From NCBI RefSeq assembly GCF_901933205.1, contig NC_044573.1, positions 51,641,493-51,705,492 on the forward strand: a stretch of DNA of 64,000 nt, in the 5' to 3' direction. The position numbers and the translations under genes are program-made. Within the stretch, counting starts at the first letter, position 1. Every line of letters begins with the position of its first letter. Below are positions 19,701-29,000 of this stretch, piece by piece. Below the pieces are notes generated by a model. That model was not told where the DNA came from. It saw only the letters and a program-made list of their open reading frames with translations, and searched no databases. This DNA is from Camarhynchus parvulus (lineage: Eukaryota > Chordata > Aves > Passeriformes > Thraupidae).

Positions 19701-20699
19701 AAGTACTTGGTAGGGCATGGAAAGGTGACAGCAAAAACATGCTTACAGACAAAGGGGCTTGAACCAGTGAACACTCACAGAACAAAGACTTCATTGAACC
19801 TCTGAACTAAAATTATCTGAAGAGTTTTAGTTTGTCTTAAGTGCAAAGCACTCTTAAATAATAGCAATAACTGTAAAAAAAGAGGAGAAAACCATCAGCA
19901 GCACAAAATGTGCACAAGAAAACAGCAAGGCTGCTTGCCAGGTAAGGGTAGCGATGGGCTCTGCGCTCCCCACAGAGCTCCAGCAGGTGCACAAGGCTGC
20001 TCCAGAGGCTGGCAGATCCCAAACGCCTGTCGCCACAAGGGAGTCCCCCTTCACCCTTCCCTTCATGGTGGTCCTGGAGAGGGCCCTTTCGGCCGCTCCA
20101 CCAAGCACCTCTCACCAGCACGGTTGTGCTGCAAGGCCCTTCTCTCAGCTCTACCAGCTCTCTGCTTGATTTAGTCACTTTAGCCGAGCTATTCGGGAGT
20201 TTCGGGGCTGGGCAGACAGGTGCTCAGACACACCAGAAGCACCTCAAACTCCACCTCCTCTGCAAACTGCGCCATGGAGTCCGTGACTCGGGTGGACACA
20301 GAGCTCTTCCCAGACACCTGAGCTCCACGGTCAGCCTGCAGAGGGGCTCCAACCCAAACCTCCGCTGTCCGGGGGGACACCACACCATCCCCGCCTGCCC
20401 CGAGCGCTGCTTCCCAAGCAGAGCCCTGAGCCCGCCGGCACGGCCCGTCCGCCGCGGCGGTTCCGGTGCGACCAGAGCGCTCTGGCTGCAGCTCACCAGA
20501 ACCACTCGCTGCCGAAGCTGGGCACCGAGAACACGCCCCAGTGGATGAAGACGCCGAACTTCGCCTCGTCAAACCAGGCGGGCAGCGGCCGGGCGTCCAG
20601 CGAGCCCCAGGTGGGCTCGTAGCGGGGCCGGGCCTGCGGCAGCCCGGGCAGCCCCAGCAGCAGCAACGCCAGCGCGGCGCGCCCGCCCGGGCCCGACAT
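10637..20699 (-). CDS. FUCA2: FUCA2, plasma/tissue alpha-L-fucosidase 2 (GH29), complete seven-exon gene
   Basis: Secreted/lysosomal glycoside hydrolase family 29 enzyme that removes alpha-L-fucose from glycoconjugates by a retaining mechanism. Joined minus-strand exons 20699-20497, 17995-17808, 16147-15808, 15193-14983, 13573-13383, 12235-12127 and 10777-10637 total 1383 nt, or 460 residues and TGA (human: 467). Residues 1-23 form a signal peptide ([14 protein letters not shown], likely cleavage before RPRY). Family landmarks in order: FIHWG (51-55), SEWFWWYW (64-71), TSKHHEGF (125-132), WNWNAVD, WSDGDG with the predicted nucleophile Asp221, NDRWG, and [10 protein letters not shown] with Glu285 where FUCA1 has its acid/base Glu. 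NxS/T sequons lie at 164, 193, 232 and 370. The C-terminal beta-domain ends [20 protein letters not shown]2 rather than FUCA1 is chosen for [23 protein letters not shown] and synteny beside PEX3. All introns are GT-AG and in phase; no breaks. Confidence 0.96.
10778..13382 (-). other. FUCA2: FUCA2 introns 5-6
   Basis: Introns 10778-12126 and 12236-13382. AT-rich and unremarkable; the short open frames here show no family features. No RNA gene or transposon recognised. Confidence 0.75.
12127..12235 (-). CDS. FUCA2: FUCA2 coding exon 6
   Basis: 109 nt, AACCAG acceptor and GTAAAA donor. [20 protein letters not shown] to RAKPGETQ aligns with the human YTSKPKEKLVYAIFLKWP beta-domain segment; 36 codons after the split Trp, phase 0 out. 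Confidence 0.92.
13383..13573 (-). CDS. FUCA2: FUCA2 coding exon 5
   Basis: 191 nt, ACTTCAG acceptor and GTAAGT donor. [19 protein letters not shown] through [20 protein letters not shown] to QNDTVTPGV, closing the GH29 barrel and entering the C-terminal domain. Confidence 0.96.
13574..14982 (-). other. FUCA2: FUCA2 intron 4
   Basis: Ordinary intronic sequence apart from the 66-bp-period tandem duplication described separately. Confidence 0.75.
14501..14619. repeat. Tandem duplication, two 53-bp copies with 66-bp period
   Basis: 14501-14553 and 14567-14619 are the same 53 bases with two substitutions, separated by a short A-rich spacer (GATGCAAAAGAT...). It lies within FUCA2 intron 4. The high similarity suggests a recent local duplication. 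Confidence 0.93.
14983..15193 (-). CDS. FUCA2: FUCA2 coding exon 4: acid/base region
   Basis: 211 nt, CCCAG acceptor and GTACAG donor. It encodes [29 protein letters not shown] and [10 protein letters not shown]. It is notably GC-rich compared with the other internal exons. Confidence 0.95.
15194..15807 (-). other. FUCA2: FUCA2 intron 3
   Basis: 614 nt of AT-rich sequence. Nothing else recognisable. Confidence 0.75.
15808..16147 (-). CDS. FUCA2: FUCA2 coding exon 3: catalytic nucleophile
   Basis: 340 nt, TTTTTAG acceptor and GTACAT donor. It contains [27 protein letters not shown], three N-glycosylation sequons (NRT, NTS, NST) and [10 protein letters not shown] with the predicted nucleophile Asp. 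Confidence 0.96.
16433..16497 (+). mobile_element. CR1 LINE 3'-end fragment
   Basis: The stretch TTAACTAGATGACTTTTAAG, then GCCCCTTCCAACCTAATGCA, then a degenerate TCTATGACTCTGA tail matches the typical avian CR1 3' terminus (GGTCCCTTCCAACCC followed by ATTCTATG-type tails). It is severely 5'-truncated and degenerate, with the 3' end on the plus strand, antisense to FUCA2. Subfamily cannot be assigned by eye. Confidence 0.8.
17808..17995 (-). CDS. FUCA2: FUCA2 coding exon 2
   Basis: 188 nt, TGTAG acceptor and GTAAGT donor. It runs from WYWQKEK through [15 protein letters not shown] to LTSKHHE, completing the split Trp of the SEWFWWYW motif. Confidence 0.95.
20497..20699 (-). CDS. FUCA2: FUCA2 coding exon 1: start codon and signal peptide
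   Basis: 203 nt from ATG (complement of 20697-20699) to a GTGAGC donor. It encodes the hydrophobic signal peptide then [20 protein letters not shown] and [20 protein letters not shown]. Start context is GCCATGT (purine at -3). An open frame continues upstream without a stop to 21158, but this ATG gives the expected family start. Confidence 0.93.
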
Positions 20700-23600
20700 G
20701 GCGGGGGCCGGGGTTCGCGGCGCTGCTCGGCGGGGCCGGGCCGGGCCGGGCTGGGCTGGGGAAGGGAAGGGGAAAGAAGCGGGACACAGGCAGGGCCGGC
20801 CCCTCGGCCCCTTCGCTCCTCCCCCGACCCGCCTGCCGCCCGGGGGCTGTTCCCCACCGGAGCCGCTCCATCTGGCTGCTCGACCACAAACTGTCCCCTG
20901 GATTTTAAGGATTTTAAGAAATGGAAGTAACTGGCTGATGCCTCGGCCAACATCCCGCCGTGTTTTCCCCCGCCCCGCCGACTCCTCCCCGCAAGAGCGG
21001 CCTGACGGTGTCCGCTGGATCTGCGGCCGGAGCCGGGCCCGAGCCTTGGATCTGCGGCTGCTCCGCTCCCGGGCAGCCTGCTGGGTTTGCCCTTCCCGCC
21101 TGCTTCCGACCGCAGGCTCAGCTTCCCCCGTCCTCCCAAGAAGGACAGGGTGTAACATCGCTCTGCAGCTCCTTCCAGCCGACTTGTACGTGGAGGCTTC
21201 CCGGGCAGAGAGGCCCGAAGCCTGTCAAGGAAACATTTCTCGTTTCCATCATTAGCATGGCCTGTGCGGAAGCTGCCTCAGTTCAGTAGATGACACTTGG
21301 CGTTTGTGCTGCGGATCACGGGTGGCAGGCACCTACTTTAAAAGATACATCTTCTAGCAATTTGTTGCCCACACGGGTTCTTCTCCGGTCTTTCCGGATG
21401 CCCGAATTTTGTGTTTTTACTTCAGCACCCAGCTGCCATGGGACAGACTTTATGAAATAATTTGGTTTAATCAGCAAATACTAACTTTTCATAATCAGCG
21501 CCACAAATAGAAATTTCTTTGGCAATCTCATCAGAACAGTCAAAAATGAATGAAATTAATTCAGGCAACTGAATTAATCTCTCTCCAACTGGGAAGGACA
21601 TATACTTTACTGCTGTTCTATGGAAATAGAGCTTCAGTTTCCAGAGCCATTAACCACAGCTGTTACATCTAATTCAAAAAATATTTAAAGGGCTGTGGAA
21701 ACAAGATGTACATGATTTTGTAATTTTTTCATTTCTCTACCTTGATTAATATAATAAGTTACAGGCAGATTAAAAACACTGTGATTTCCAGCACATTATT
21801 TTTTTCTGACTGTTCACATTACTCTGATTTACTAAAGCACTTTGATATTACAACAGGAGCCTCTTCATGTCTCTTCTACATTCACCATTGACCTACTTTA
21901 TGTCTTCTTTTTGCTTCACCCCTTTAGGTGTCACTTTGCTTCTCAAAAGGAATCTTTAGATGCCTTTGACCTCTTGTATGGTATCCTTTCTAGTTTATCT
22001 TTCGATTTCTTCATGTTCTCCTTTTTGATTGCACCAAAGGATTGCAGACAATGAGGAGCTCCTTAATGTGGGAATTTTGAAGCATACATTCTGTACAGCA
22101 TGACAAAGTTACAATTGCTCTGTAGCACAAAATGTTTGGAAGAAAAAATGCTGTTAAAAAAAGTCAAAGTTTGACCCAAAGCTCGCTGACCTGCCATAAA
22201 CTTTGGTGAGGTTTGGAGCAGGGACTGTGTATTTCAATATTGAACTTGAACACACCTCTTAAAAAAAAAAAAAAAGGCGTCGGGGTAAGAAAAGTGGCAA
22301 ACATTTCAGTAAACAGCAGTGATGAGTACACTACTGATTAAGGCATAAAAAGGTCCAGAAAATGTCACCAGCCCACACACACCCAGGTACAGAAATCCCT
22401 GTTGGGTGAAAAGGTCTTTGGTGTACAATCACATTTGTAATGATGCAAGCTGCAAAGGGTAAATAATAAAAATAGCAGATTGTCAGAATTTGTAAATAAC
22501 ACGGGGCTGGTGTGTGCAGCTGCAAAAAGCCCTCTAAGCATGGGTACAACGTTCCTGCCTGTGTGACCATGGAGCCTCTGCGCCCGTGAGAGGGGCTGTA
22601 AGCGTGGAGCTCACTGCCGTGCCCTGCGGGAAGCCCGTGCCTCTCCCTCTCCCAGCACAGTCCCGCTGGGAAAGCTCTGTGGCTGGGGAAGGAGCAGGCG
22701 GGTCTGTCAGCAGAGGGAAGAAGGAGAGGAAATAATGAAGGCAATCCCCTGAGGGAAACTGAGCAGAGAAGACCTTTCGACCTGACTAATGGCTGACATA
22801 CGAGACTCCTGTGCCGGATCAATTGCTTCGACAAATGCGGAGGGTGACGGCTGGAAGATCACAAAACCCCTGCGCCTGGGGAGCTGCACGGGATCGGCAT
22901 TGAGATGAAGGCACTCGCTTGCCTGGGTGGAAGCAGAAACCAGAAACTGAATTTCACGTGGACAAATTTCACACTTGATAGGTTTTGATTCAGACCTGGA
23001 GAGTCGTAGTTGTTAAAATGCAGCCTGAATGCAACTTTCACATTGGATAACTAGATAATGCAATTCTGGATGAATTAAAAATACAGGGTGCAGTCTTTTC
23101 TGTGTTTGTCATTGTGGCTGCACAGCAGCGAGGATTTTATTCAAGGTAAATGTAATATGACTGTAATATGACTTGCCTGTAAGAAGCAGAGTGAGCATAA
23201 AATTTTCTTTTAAAGGTGCATCTTATTGTAAAAGGGTTTCTGTAAAACACCAGGAAACGAAACCATGAAGCTTGATTTTGCTTCTGCCTAGGTCTGTGTG
23301 GCTGATCTGAGAGGCAGTACCTTCCTGCCGAAGTTAGTTAAGTCTCTGACATGCAACCCAATCCTTAAGAAAGATGGGGAGGGAGGTGATGGGTTGGGGA
23401 GGACATTTGACTCTTCTCTCTCGCGGCTCTTTTGCAGGGATGCGGTGCCTTGTGCAACTTTCCGGCTTTGCGGGGGAGAGGGCACCCTGTTACACAAAAC
23501 AGAAGTGGTGGTGTGGGTTACTCGGCTCTTTTTAACTGATTCTCTTTTCCCTTTTTTCCGTTTTTTTTTTTTTTTTTCCCCGAGAGATGGCAATGGCGGG

Positions 23601-23836
23601 AGCATGAAGACACCCTGGGGGATGGGTGCATCCGCGCACCCAACCCCCCACTTTGCTTTGCTCCTGTGCAAACACAAAATTTATGTTCCCAGAGACCCAA
23701 AATCGCCGCCGGCGTCCCGGCGGGGCGGTCGGAGGAGAGGGGCGGCTCTTCCTCTGCAAACTTTCCCTGTCCCCTCCCTCGCCGCCTCTCTCCGTCCTCT
23801 CCTCTCCTCCCTGCCCTTCTCGGCTGCCCGTCTACG
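20700..23836. other. Spacer between divergent FUCA2 and PHACTR2 first exons
   Basis: About 3.1 kb between the two start codons: the two CpG-island promoters at the ends, AT-rich non-coding DNA in the middle, an A15 run at 22261-22275 and a T17 run at 23561-23577. The 167-residue minus-strand open frame at 22331-22834 has no recognisable features. Confidence 0.65.
20731..20773 (+). repeat. G-run tract (GGGCC/GGGCT repeats)
   Basis: Short direct repeats of GGGCC changing to GGGCT and then GGGAAGGGAAGGGG, just upstream of the FUCA2 start codon. At least four runs of three or more G make it a G-quadruplex candidate on the plus strand; the FUCA2 transcript would be C-rich here. Confidence 0.7.
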
Positions 23837-24060
23837 ATGGCTGAGAGGCCAGGGAGCAGTGGGACAGCCCCGCTGCCAGTCTGGTCCTTGCCCGGTCCCC
23901 GCGGCCGCTCCCAAAGCGACATCTCCTCCTTCTCCTCCTCCCGGAGGACCTGCCTGCTGCGGTCCAATGTGGGCGGCTCAGGTAAGGGGGAGGGAGGGAA
24001 GGGTCCTTGTGTCCGAGACCTCGGAGCCGAGCTGAATTTGGGGATTTGGGGAAAGACATC
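23690..24060 (+). promoter_or_regulatory. PHACTR2: PHACTR2 CpG-island promoter region
   Basis: CpG-dense block spanning the first exon, preceded by a strongly pyrimidine-rich segment (about 23759-23826: CCTCTCTCCGTCCTCTCCTC and similar). No TATA box at a fixed distance. The transcription start cannot be placed exactly. Confidence 0.65.
23837..23981 (+). CDS. PHACTR2: PHACTR2 CpG-island first coding exon (partial gene)
   Basis: PHACTR proteins bind G-actin through RPEL repeats and protein phosphatase 1 through a C-terminal domain. This exon reads MAERPGSSGTAPLPVWSLPG, then PRGRSQSDISSFSSSRRTCL, then LRSNVGGS, and stops at a phase-1 GTAAGG donor. The start has good context (ACGATGG). RGRSQSD (residues 23-28 core) resembles the N-terminal RSQSD of PHACTR3 and RSKSD of PHACTR1, and also fits a basophilic (AKT/PKA-like) phosphorylation site at Ser27. 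A phase-1 exit fits PHACTR2's common second exon, which starts inside a Val codon (VDGLDK). Position next to FUCA2 agrees with amniote synteny. An in-frame ATG also exists at 23666, so a longer N-terminus is possible if transcription starts further up. The rest of the gene lies right of the window. Confidence 0.78.
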
Positions 24061-25905
24061 CTCGCCGATACCCTGTCCCGCTCTCCAGACGCAGGATTTT
24101 TCTTCTCTCGGTGGCCGGTGGTGTGGATTTCTGGGGTACGTGGTGCTTGATCTTCTCCTTGATAAGATGTTTGGAGAGTTCCAGGTTTTTATACCCATGT
24201 TCACTCAAATGAATGAATGAATCCTGGTAGCATCGTGGCTGCACATCCATTTGCCAAAGCATGTCTGACTGAAAGGGCAGAAAAGTCCCAGGAAAGATTT
24301 AGGGTGTATTGCCAGGACATCAAAGCCCCTCATCTTGCTGCTTCACACATTGCACTTCAACTGCATGTCAGAATTCTACCTCGCGCCCCTGTATCTGCTT
24401 TGGGATTTTAATAGGTGAGAATAGCCACTGTGTAAGTCAGAATCCCACCATCTTCCTTCAGGAGTCAATCCCTGCTAGTGCACACAGGATGACTGGGGGT
24501 GGAAGCTGGCCCTTTGGGACAGAGTAGGCTTCCTGCAGGATTTGGAGAAGCTTTGCTGTATAAAATGAGAGGAAGTGAGGGTCCTAGTTTACAGTGCAGA
24601 GACTTGAAAGTTGCCAAAGTGGCTGGGCTGTGCTTTACTCTGTCTGTTTCCTGAGGTAGGGCACTAAGGAAAATGAAATTCTGGTCTCCATAGGGCCAAG
24701 CACATTTTGAAAATGTGTGCTTGCCCAGTTGCACATCAGCCCTGCTCTGTTAACTAGAAGAAGTCTGTAGGCACACACACCCTGGCAATGTTGGTACTTT
24801 GGATGCACTCACACACTGCTGCACAGAGGTACCCATGAGACACCATCAGGGAAGCTCCAGAGTGCACGAGGGACCTCCTCTGCTGCAGCACAGGGCAGTG
24901 CAGTGCGTGGTTGGGCCTGAAATGGACCACAATGTTCTCTTATGTTTGTTCCTCAGGGAATCTTAAGATGAAGCACAACATTTGCTTGGAGAAGATCAAG
25001 TATACAGCTATGTCTGCCTAATGAGGAGAGAGGGAATGAAAACTTGCTTAGTCACACAGGAGCAAGTAGATTCAGCTTATGGGGCCAGAGGCTGCTAGCA
25101 AAAACAACTCTGTGCCATTTTCTATATAACTTTCTGTTTTATCTTTTTCTGTGCCTGCTTAAAATTTATGGTGAAGGACATTTGGGACAGGGAGGAGGGA
25201 GGAGGTTCTAGTGCTTCAGGAAGGACTACTTTCAGGTGTAAGGTGTATTTCAGCACCACCTGGAGAGTGCTGCATGAACAATGCCCTGTGACTGGATATG
25301 TACACCCCTGGATCCAGAGAGATCCCCACAGAGGGATCACCACAGAGGCTGACAAGATTGAGACTATATCAATGTAGATTCTGTTGGTTGGTGGCTTAAG
25401 TACTAAGGCACCTGACCATGAGCTGAGTTCATTATGAGAGACAGGCAAATCTAGTGGAGGTAAAATGACAGTGTTTTCAAAGGTGTGTTTTTATTTGTAG
25501 CTTTTTACACATGACATTTTAGCATCCTTGTTGCCTGACTTGATTTTTTATTTTGATTTTGAAGATGTGCTTCCTTCCAGTTGGGAACAAGTGTTGCTTT
25601 CTTTGTTTTTAAATTTTTTTGGGTCATATTTTCTTTTATTGTATATTTTTTCCCTTGCTGCTTCCTGAATATTTTTTTGCAGTTGTTCATTGGGCACAAC
25701 AAACCCACTTACATATGGCCATACAATTGTTGATTCTGTCTTCAAAAAGGAAAGTATGCATTAAAGATGCAAAGCTATTTAATGTTTAATATAGTGGTTA
25801 GAGAATTGGTTTTATACTGAGGTGCCATTAAAATAACCTGCTTTTTCATTCCCCTACTAACCCAGAGAACAACTGTAATGGGGGCAGAAATGTGAAGAAA
25901 CAATA

Positions 25906-26079
25906 TGAGTCATTGTTTTTGCTTCTACCTTTTTCTCTAGCCGTATCATTTGATTAAAGTAGGTGACTCATTTACATCAGATGTTACCTGTGCTCCAACA
26001 GCTGCATGTATAGAAGAACAATTTGCATTTTAAATAACATGCAAAATGTTTACTTTATGCCAGTTCTGAGACTGAGTCA
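25906..26079. promoter_or_regulatory. Candidate enhancer: AP-1 cluster with octamer and E-box
   Basis: Three exact AP-1 heptamers (TGAGTCA 25906-25912, TGACTCA 25964-25970, TGAGTCA 26073-26079), an exact octamer in reverse orientation (ATTTGCAT 26021-26028) and CAGCTG (25999-26004) within 174 bp. It lies about 2 kb inside PHACTR2 intron 1. Motif-based inference only. Confidence 0.4.
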
Positions 26080-29000
26080 CTTGCAACTGTTGGCAGATTC
26101 TGTTGCATGCTTGTTTCCATTTTCTAGAACCTGACATGAGTTGTGCTGAGAAGATGTTGTCTCCTCACACTCTTACAGTGATGGGTTGGTACCCCTGTAG
26201 ATGTTCACACTGTCATTTATTTTACCACTTCCTGATCCACCATTCTCAATGCAGGATCTATTAAAAGGCAGTATTTTTAGAGACTCTTCCAGCTAGAGGA
26301 AATATAATGGCTTTTTATAAAGCAGCTTTGGCTGTGGTTCATGAAATGCATCTGTTTGTTATTCTAGGTCAGTACTGTATGTATCTTGATAGTGCAGTGA
26401 GGCTGGTCGAGTGGTCCCCATGTTTATGCTCTCTGTGCTTTCTAAGCCCCACTCCTCCTTCTGCTGCTCTTACACACTGACAGAAGCAAATTCCTGGTAC
26501 CACTTCACAGCATCTCACTTCATTAGCTGCTATCCAGTATGTGAGGACAATATATTTTCATGATTTTCTTCTTAAAACTGACATTCCTTTTAGTGCTAGT
26601 GGTAGAAGATGATTTTATTTCTCTTTCTGGGCTATCACCTCTATCCACTGTTTTGTCAGGCCTTTTTATTTGTGGTAAGCTCCTGGGAGGATTAAAGTGA
26701 TACTCATGATGAGTATGGGTGGCATGACGTAGAATTTTGATCCTGAAAAAGTGTAATGTTAGCAAAGTTCAAAACCTCTGTGGCAGGCATAGCTTGTGCA
26801 TCACTTCAACATTGTGGTATGCCCCAGCTGACAGCTGGCTGGTTCATCAGAGCATCTGAAGGAGATGAGTGAAGCAAAATATACTCTTCTAAAATTTCAG
26901 GCCAACACCAGAGCCACTTGCAAAAAGCTGCTTGAATTACATACCTTTAAGCAGTCTTCCATATTTAGTGACTAGATTTAAACCCGCCTTAAAGGTGGAT
27001 CAATTTAGTCAAGTTTCTTAAGTGTGTCCAGCACAGATGGGGAATGAACTGCAATTGGAAGAAAAAGACCCTGTTCAAGTGCTTTCCCAGAACTCATCCA
27101 AACCCTAGATTTGGTGGTTGTAAGGCTGAAGGTAGCTCTCAGCACGAGCTGTGTGTCCTGGGTTGCAGGGTGGAAGAGGTGCTGTTTCACATCACATTTG
27201 ATGGCAAAGCAGTGGCAGTGGTTCTCTTTGTGACAGCCCTCAGGCACCTGACAGACCTCACGCTGCCACGATGCCTGCTCTTTATCTGCACTGATCTGCA
27301 TGTCCGTGCAGTTTCTAGTTCGCTCTCCTTTTAGTGTTGTGGGTTTTGTTGTACAGTCTTGCACTTTGTTCCGAAGGTGGTGAGGTCTGTGGTGAGGTAC
27401 GTCTTGGTGAAAAGGGAACCTTGCTGCTCAGATCAGAAGTCGGAAAACCACCCATCGCTCTGCTCTGGGATTGATGCTCTCAAAATGTTGCAGTTACTCT
27501 TGAGGTCTCGCTCTTTGGCAGCAAGAAGCTTCAGATAATTTGTTCCATTAGTGAGAAATGCACCTTTCAGGTGGAGGGGTGAGGTCCTCACGCATCTTTC
27601 CATTTCTTTCATGGGGTTCTTTGAGCCCTTTTGATGACAGACAAAAAAAAACCTACCTAAGAATTCAGACAACAATTCATCAGTACCTCAGGCTTTAGCC
27701 CAGATGTTGGGTTGAAGAAGAAAATGAAAGCCTGAATGCAAATGGCAGTCCTGTCTCAAAACTTGTACATCCCAGGATGATTTTGGCTATTTTTGTGGGT
27801 TAATTTATTCAAAATGATAATGAGTGACATATATAATGCCATCTGCAGCTGACTCCAAAGTAGGGTGGGTGAAAAGATTGCTTAAAATCTCCCAGTCAAG
27901 TGAAGAACTGGGGAAGCTTTCTTGTAGTGATCAGATCATCAAAGAGGCTGATGCTATATGAGAAGAAAATTTATGATTTTTGGACTTACTTAAGCTTTTC
28001 ATGACTAGAGTAACCCACTTTGCAAACTTAACAAATGTCACATTCTCTTTTTATTGAAAAAATTCTCTGGTTGATGCAGAGGACACATTTTTGACAGCTG
28101 AAGGTATTTGAGAATCTAGAAAGGGTGAAACCCAGAATACACTCTAGACATTGACCTGATTATCTGGGAGGGTGGAATCTAGGGGAAAAGGGAAATTTTG
28201 GGTGGGTAGATAGATAGGTGCTAATGTGTGCCTGTATTTCCTTCTGCACTTGTATTTCCCCAAAAAACTACAGATTCCAGTCACAAAGAGCCCTACCAGG
28301 CTGTCTGGGAGCTAGGAAAATGTTGTTTTTCTGTCCTAAGATGGGGTTGATGAGGGAGAATATTCATGCTGTGGGAGAGCACGATAAATAAAGCAGCTGA
28401 TTTTGATACATTTTATGCAAATATGGGAGTTATGGGAAAACATGATTCTCCATCACATTAAGCAAGACTTGTTTACAACATAAATTTAAGCACAGAATTT
28501 TGCAAGAAGCCCAAGGCAGACAATTTTTGCCAGAAATCAATAGTACAAGTTAAGACAAATAATAATTTGGGGGCATTTAGAAACTCAACTCAGCATGACT
28601 AGGTCATTACCAAAAGTTAGTGTATCCTGTCCTAAGTTCACATTAATATTTTTGCATCAATTTTAAAATTCAAACTATCAGGAAGAGGCAACAAGCATAA
28701 CCAAATGAAATTTGCCTCATGCTTATAGAACTGAAGCAGCTACTTTGTAATAATCTATTTAGGCCATCATGTGATAATGTTAAATCCCATCCTGGTCAAC
28801 CTTACATGTAACTTGTAATTTCAGACTGATGCTGAAGAAAAATTTAGGAATCATTTGTATTGCATACACTGACAAAGTTCAAGTCTGCCTGAGAAACAGT
28901 TCAGTTTATAAAATAGATGGGCATATAGAGAAGCAGCATGTGTCAGAATATAGTCAGCCATTTCTAATGTGAGTTTATACCAAAATATACACAAAATAAG

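Larger units (their letters stand above)
16148..20496 (-). other. FUCA2: FUCA2 introns 1-2
   Basis: Intron 2 (16148-17807) holds the CR1 tail described separately. Intron 1 (17996-20496) is ordinary until about 19.9 kb, where GC content climbs toward the CpG island. No other exon-like sequence with family resemblance. Confidence 0.75.
20330..21140. promoter_or_regulatory. FUCA2: FUCA2 CpG-island promoter
   Basis: Dense CpG and high GC across FUCA2 exon 1 and about 440 nt upstream, with GC-box-like runs (CCCCGCCCCGCCG near 20969) and no TATA box at a sensible distance. This is the usual architecture of a broadly expressed gene. Many long overlapping open frames here are a GC-content artefact. 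Confidence 0.8.

Noticed and set aside
20126..20548. 140-residue plus-strand open frame antisense to FUCA2 exon 1
   Set aside because: GC-rich shadow of the CpG island. No independent evidence for an antisense gene.
20189..21139. 316-residue minus-strand open frame
   Set aside because: It overlaps FUCA2 exon 1 in another frame within the CpG island. Its composition (Gly, Arg, Pro, Ser, Ala) is that of a GC-rich shadow with no family motif.
22331..22834. 167-residue minus-strand open frame between FUCA2 and PHACTR2
   Set aside because: No domain, signal peptide or splice context recognised; in non-coding spacer DNA an open frame of this length can occur by chance.
23298..24035. 245-residue plus-strand open frame over the PHACTR2 CpG island
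   Set aside because: It runs through the T-run and pyrimidine tract in a frame different from the RGRSQSD exon. Low-complexity content, no family resemblance.
23518..24204. 228-residue minus-strand open frame
   Set aside because: Antisense of the pyrimidine-rich promoter and first exon; the Lys/Arg/Gly-rich translation reflects simple sequence.
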